A DNA stretch of 64,000 nucleotides, from NCBI RefSeq assembly GCF_014189505.1, contig NZ_CP050301.1:1557501-1621500 (forward strand), given 5' to 3'. A model generated the notes under the pieces. That model saw only the letters and a list, made by a program, of their open reading frames with translations. It searched no databases and had not been told where the DNA came from. Numbering within the stretch: the first letter of the stretch is position 1; each line of letters opens with the position of its first letter. The stretch comes from Phyllobacterium sp. 628. Lineage in GTDB: Bacteria > Pseudomonadota > Alphaproteobacteria > Rhizobiales > Rhizobiaceae. Both the position numbers and the translations under genes were made by a program. Shown here one piece after another: positions 61,044 to 64,000 of this stretch.

Positions 61044-62593
61044 AGAAGCTTCCTCCCGGCTGGGTGCAAACCTCCATTGGCGCAATCGCGGATCTTATAA
61101 ACGGTCGGGCCTTTAAGCCCTCCGACTGGGGAACGAAGGGTCTGCCGATCATACGTATCCAAAATCTCAATCGTCAGAATACACCCTTCAACCACTTCCC
61201 GGGAGACGTCGATGAGAGGCATCTCGTCCGCGATGGTGATCTGTTGTTTGCGTGGTCGGGTACGCCGGGCACGTCCTTTGGCGCGCACATCTGGCGCGGC
61301 CAGGAATCGGTGCTCAACCAGCACATATTCAATGTCCGTGTAGATCCAGAGGCGATCAACCGCGAGTTCTTTAGAGCCGCAATCAACCACACCCTCGATC
61401 AGCAGATCGCTAAGGCTCATGGCGGGGCTGGGCTACGACATGTCACAAAAGCAGCTTTCGAGGCCACGCCGATTGTGCTTCCTCCTCTGGCCGAGCAGAA
61501 CCGCATCGTGGAGCGGCTCAATGCCTACGAGCAGCGGATAGCCGCGATCCGCTCTAGCCTTGATGAGGGGGCCGTCGCTGTGGAGAAGGGGCGCTCCGCG
61601 CTCCTGGCAGCAGCTTACGATTTAACTCTACTTCCTTCCGGGAGAGCATATAGCTCCATTGATAAGGCGCCGTTGGTTTCGGTCGGGGATATCGCCCTTA
61701 GCATCGCCTACGGCTCAAGCGCGAAGTCTGCTCCGACAGGCAAGGTTGTTGTTCTTCGAATGGGTAATATTCAACGCGGGGAACTCGACTGGACTGATCT
61801 CGTCTTTACATCGGACGAGAAGGAAATCGATCGTTACCTGCTAGAGCCGGGTGATGTTCTGTTCAACCGTACCAACGGAAGTCCACAACTGGTCGGAAAG
61901 ACGGCGGTCTACCATGGGGAGAAGCCGGCGATCCATGCGGGTTACCTCATTCGGATTAGATGCGCCGAACGCGTTCTTCCAGATTATCTTGGTTACTGCT
62001 TAAACAGTCCCGCTGGTCGCGAACACTGCTTCGCCGTTAGAAGCGACAGTGCAGGCCAATCAAATATCAACGCGAAGAAACTGGCGGCATTTCAGTTGCG
62101 GTGTCCCGGTCTTGAGGAACAGCAAGCCATCGTGGATTTGGTGCGATCTGGCATGCGACGGCTTGCGACCGGCGAGGCCGCTGTGGCGCAGGCCTTTCAG
62201 ATGCTAGAGCGACTGAATGGTCGCATGCTGGACGAGGCCCTGACGGGTCGGCTTAGCACCAATCACAGCAGCGACGAGCCAGCGAGCATGCAACTCGATC
62301 GACTAATCGCCATGAAGCAAAAACCCAAAATCCGCGCACTAACACGGCGGATCGGAGCGAAGACTATGAAGCGCACGGTATTGGAGATCTTGCAGGAAGC
62401 CAAAGCGCCGGTCTCAGCCCAGCAAGTTGCGGAGCTCTATGGCATAAAAGAAGGGGCGGCGCCTGAGGAGGTGGAGCCGTTCTATGCCGAGCTTCGGGCG
62501 CTTGACCAGGATGGACGGCTGGTAGCGGAGCCCTTCAAAGATGCTGACGGCGCGAAACTCGGTGACCGCCTCCAACTGAAAGCTGCCGGCTGA
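61040..62593 (+). CDS. hsdS: Type I specificity subunit HsdS with a C-terminal extension
   Basis: 517 residues. Target-recognition domain 1 (residues 1-150), central conserved helices (PLAEQNRIVERLNAYEQRIA, residues 150-200), target-recognition domain 2 (200-345) and the distal repeat (LEEQQAIVDLVRSGMRRLAT). An additional about 95 residues follow: a basic linker and TMKRTVLEILQEAKAPVSAQ, QVAELYGIKEGAAPEEVEPF, a winged-helix-like domain not part of ordinary HsdS. It may be a module for binding the ATPase next door. It ends one base before the ATPase start. Confidence 0.92.
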   Translation: MKKLPPGWVQTSIGAIADLINGRAFKPSDWGTKGLPIIRIQNLNRQNTPFNHFPGDVDERHLVRDGDLLFAWSGTPGTSFGAHIWRGQESVLNQHIFNVRVDPEAINREFFRAAINHTLDQQIAKAHGGAGLRHVTKAAFEATPIVLPPLAEQNRIVERLNAYEQRIAAIRSSLDEGAVAVEKGRSALLAAAYDLTLLPSGRAYSSIDKAPLVSVGDIALSIAYGSSAKSAPTGKVVVLRMGNIQRGELDWTDLVFTSDEKEIDRYLLEPGDVLFNRTNGSPQLVGKTAVYHGEKPAIHAGYLIRIRCAERVLPDYLGYCLNSPAGREHCFAVRSDSAGQSNINAKKLAAFQLRCPGLEEQQAIVDLVRSGMRRLATGEAAVAQAFQMLERLNGRMLDEALTGRLSTNHSSDEPASMQLDRLIAMKQKPKIRALTRRIGAKTMKRTVLEILQEAKAPVSAQQVAELYGIKEGAAPEEVEPFYAELRALDQDGRLVAEPFKDADGAKLGDRLQLKAAG

Positions 62594-62594
62594 G

Positions 62595-64000
62595 ATGCGT
62601 GTAGATAAGCTCACGATTGGATCCCCGAAGGATAGCCCCACCCACAGGTTCAAAAACCTGAAGGACGTCACTATCGACTTTGATCAGGATGACTGGGTGA
62701 CGATCGTTATCGGTTGGAATGGCACCGGGAAGTCGAACGTACTTGAAGCTCTCGCAGTGATATTCCGGGAGTTAATCGATACCAGGCGTTCTCCAAAGAT
62801 CGAGTTTGCGTTTGTTCTCAAGTATCGGATCGGCAGTGGTGACCTCCATCGATCAGTTACCATATCACATGATCCCGACGAAAAAGAACCATTCAACATT
62901 GTCGTAACCTTCGCCTCTCTTACAGAAGATGCGCCGGCACTGCCTCCGAAGCGCATGAGGATTGGAACCTTCCTCAAAGACGACTCAAACCTACCACGCT
63001 ATGTCTTTAGCTACTACTCAGGCGAGAGCCCTCGGATGGGTGAGGTCTTCGCTCCCTATCTTCAATGGTACGATGAGCAGTTGCGGAAAGGTCGAGATCC
63101 CGGGCTCAAGAGACTGTTTTACGCTCTTCCCGTCCATAGCCAATTCGTCCTTCTTGCTTTTCTTATTGGAGGATCGTCCGCGGCCGAAAGCCTACTACGC
63201 GATCATCTGGGTATCGATCCGGAGCACGGCTTCGAGTCGGTTCTCTTCGTGTTGCGGCAGCCGCCCTGGCCTCCTCACCGAGACGGGGATGCGCGGTTTT
63301 GGGGCGCCCGCGGGGTTGTAAGCAGCTTCCTCGATAGGCTTCAGGAGGTAGCGCTCGCGCCGATCAATGTGCAGCGGCGCGTGAACACGTCACTTTGGAA
63401 CAAGACTCGGCTGGAGTTCAAATATTTATACATCAAGGATATCGCGGCACTGCGCCAGCTGGTGGGTGATCAGCCCCCGGGGCACTTTTTCCGCGACCTT
63501 GAGAGTACCTACGTCTCTCAGTTGGTCGAGGAAGTGCGGATAAAAATTAAGGTCGACAGCGGGGATGGGACCGTGACCTTTCGTGAGCTGAGCGAAGGCG
63601 AGCAGCAGCTTCTCACGGTGCTCGGCCTGCTTCGCTTCACCGCGGAGGAAGAAAGTCTAATCTTACTCGATGAACCCGACACCCACCTTAATCCTAAATG
63701 GAGTGTGAAATACCTAGAGTTTCTTCGACAATTCATCGGCAATACAGCCAGCGAGCAAGAAACAAGCCATGTGATCATGACGACACATAATCCAATCGCG
63801 ATTGCTGAATTGTCTCTGCAACAAGTTCAAATTCTTCAGACAAAGATCGAGTCCGGGCGGCGCAAGGTGATGGTTTCGTTCCCAGACGAACATCCGCGAG
63901 GGATGGGATACGCTTCAATTGTGACGAGCAGTATGTTCGGAATAGCGTCACAACTCGATGAAACGACACAGCTCGATCTTGAGCGTCAACGCCACCTAGC
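62595..64000 (+). CDS. Restriction-associated AAA-family ATPase, 3' end outside window
   Basis: At least 468 residues, still open at the right edge. N-terminal MRVDKLTIGSPKDSPTHRFK, Walker A VIGWNGTGKSNVLEALAV near residue 39, a long middle region, then an ABC-type signature RELSEGEQQLLTVLGLLRF near 335, Walker B LILLDEPDTHLNPKWSVKYL near 355 and a switch histidine in VIMTTHNPIAIAELS near 393. This is the RecF/SMC-like ATPase type found inside type I loci and in PtuA- or RloA-like defence systems. It follows hsdS by one base. An hsdR gene and possibly a nuclease partner are expected just past the window. Confidence 0.88.
   Translation, partial: MRVDKLTIGSPKDSPTHRFKNLKDVTIDFDQDDWVTIVIGWNGTGKSNVLEALAVIFRELIDTRRSPKIEFAFVLKYRIGSGDLHRSVTISHDPDEKEPFNIVVTFASLTEDAPALPPKRMRIGTFLKDDSNLPRYVFSYYSGESPRMGEVFAPYLQWYDEQLRKGRDPGLKRLFYALPVHSQFVLLAFLIGGSSAAESLLRDHLGIDPEHGFESVLFVLRQPPWPPHRDGDARFWGARGVVSSFLDRLQEVALAPINVQRRVNTSLWNKTRLEFKYLYIKDIAALRQLVGDQPPGHFFRDLESTYVSQLVEEVRIKIKVDSGDGTVTFRELSEGEQQLLTVLGLLRFTAEEESLILLDEPDTHLNPKWSVKYLEFLRQFIGNTASEQETSHVIMTTHNPIAIAELSLQQVQILQTKIESGRRKVMVSFPDEHPRGMGYASIVTSSMFGIASQLDETTQLDLERQRHL

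Overview
The first 5.5 kb look like chromosome of an alphaproteobacterium close to Brucella/Ochrobactrum. They hold the 3' end of a catalase gene, an RsmB-type rRNA methyltransferase, tspO, an MTA/SAH nucleosidase-like gene, a hicAB pair, a palindromic intergenic repeat and guaA. The genus is inferred from gene content and codon use, not from a search.

From about 5.5 kb to the right edge the window is one integrative and conjugative element (ICE) that appears to sit in the 3' end of guaA. A P4-type tyrosine integrase and an AlpA-like regulator follow guaA directly. The far end of the element is not in the window.

Region by region: (1) 7.5-8.4 kb is a scrap zone with a 3' tRNA-Leu-like fragment, a decayed type I specificity gene (hsdS) and the last 41 codons of a second phosphonopyruvate hydrolase gene. 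(2) 8.4-20.6 kb is a phosphonate catabolism cargo: phosphonopyruvate hydrolase, a PhnF-like GntR/UTRA regulator with paired operator-like repeats, a PLP aminotransferase, two solute-binding proteins, an alpha/beta hydrolase, an AspA/AstE-type deacylase, a sugar-type ABC importer, a DUF1045 2H phosphoesterase and PhnN. No C-P lyase core genes are seen. The likely route is uptake of a conjugated phosphonate, deacylation or hydrolysis, transamination to phosphonopyruvate, then hydrolysis to pyruvate and phosphate. (3) 20.6-37 kb is the mating-pair and coupling module on the minus strand (trbBCDEJKLFGI, copG, traG, DUF3363 relaxase). trbB has an in-frame amber codon, and a foreign cassette sits between copG and trbB. 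(4) 37-57 kb is the processing, maintenance and replication backbone: lytic transglycosylase, DUF736, TraF peptidase, DUF2840, RHH protein, ParA, RepA with iterons inside its gene, AlpA, two DUF2285 genes, XRE, DUF2493, Toprim, a methylase/strawberry-notch helicase, ParB and DUF932. Several of these genes carry similar hairpin leaders. (5) 57.3-64 kb is a defence island: AbiEi/AbiEii, an orphan DUF6088 antitoxin, and hsdM, hsdS and a restriction-associated AAA ATPase cut by the window edge.

Six otherwise well-conserved or coherent ORFs (guaA, the aminotransferase, the cassette gene, DUF2285, helicase, DUF932) are each broken by one frame change, at or very near a run of 5-7 identical bases. 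This pattern suggests homopolymer sequencing errors more than biological decay. The trbB stop and the hsdS scrap do not fit it and look genuine.
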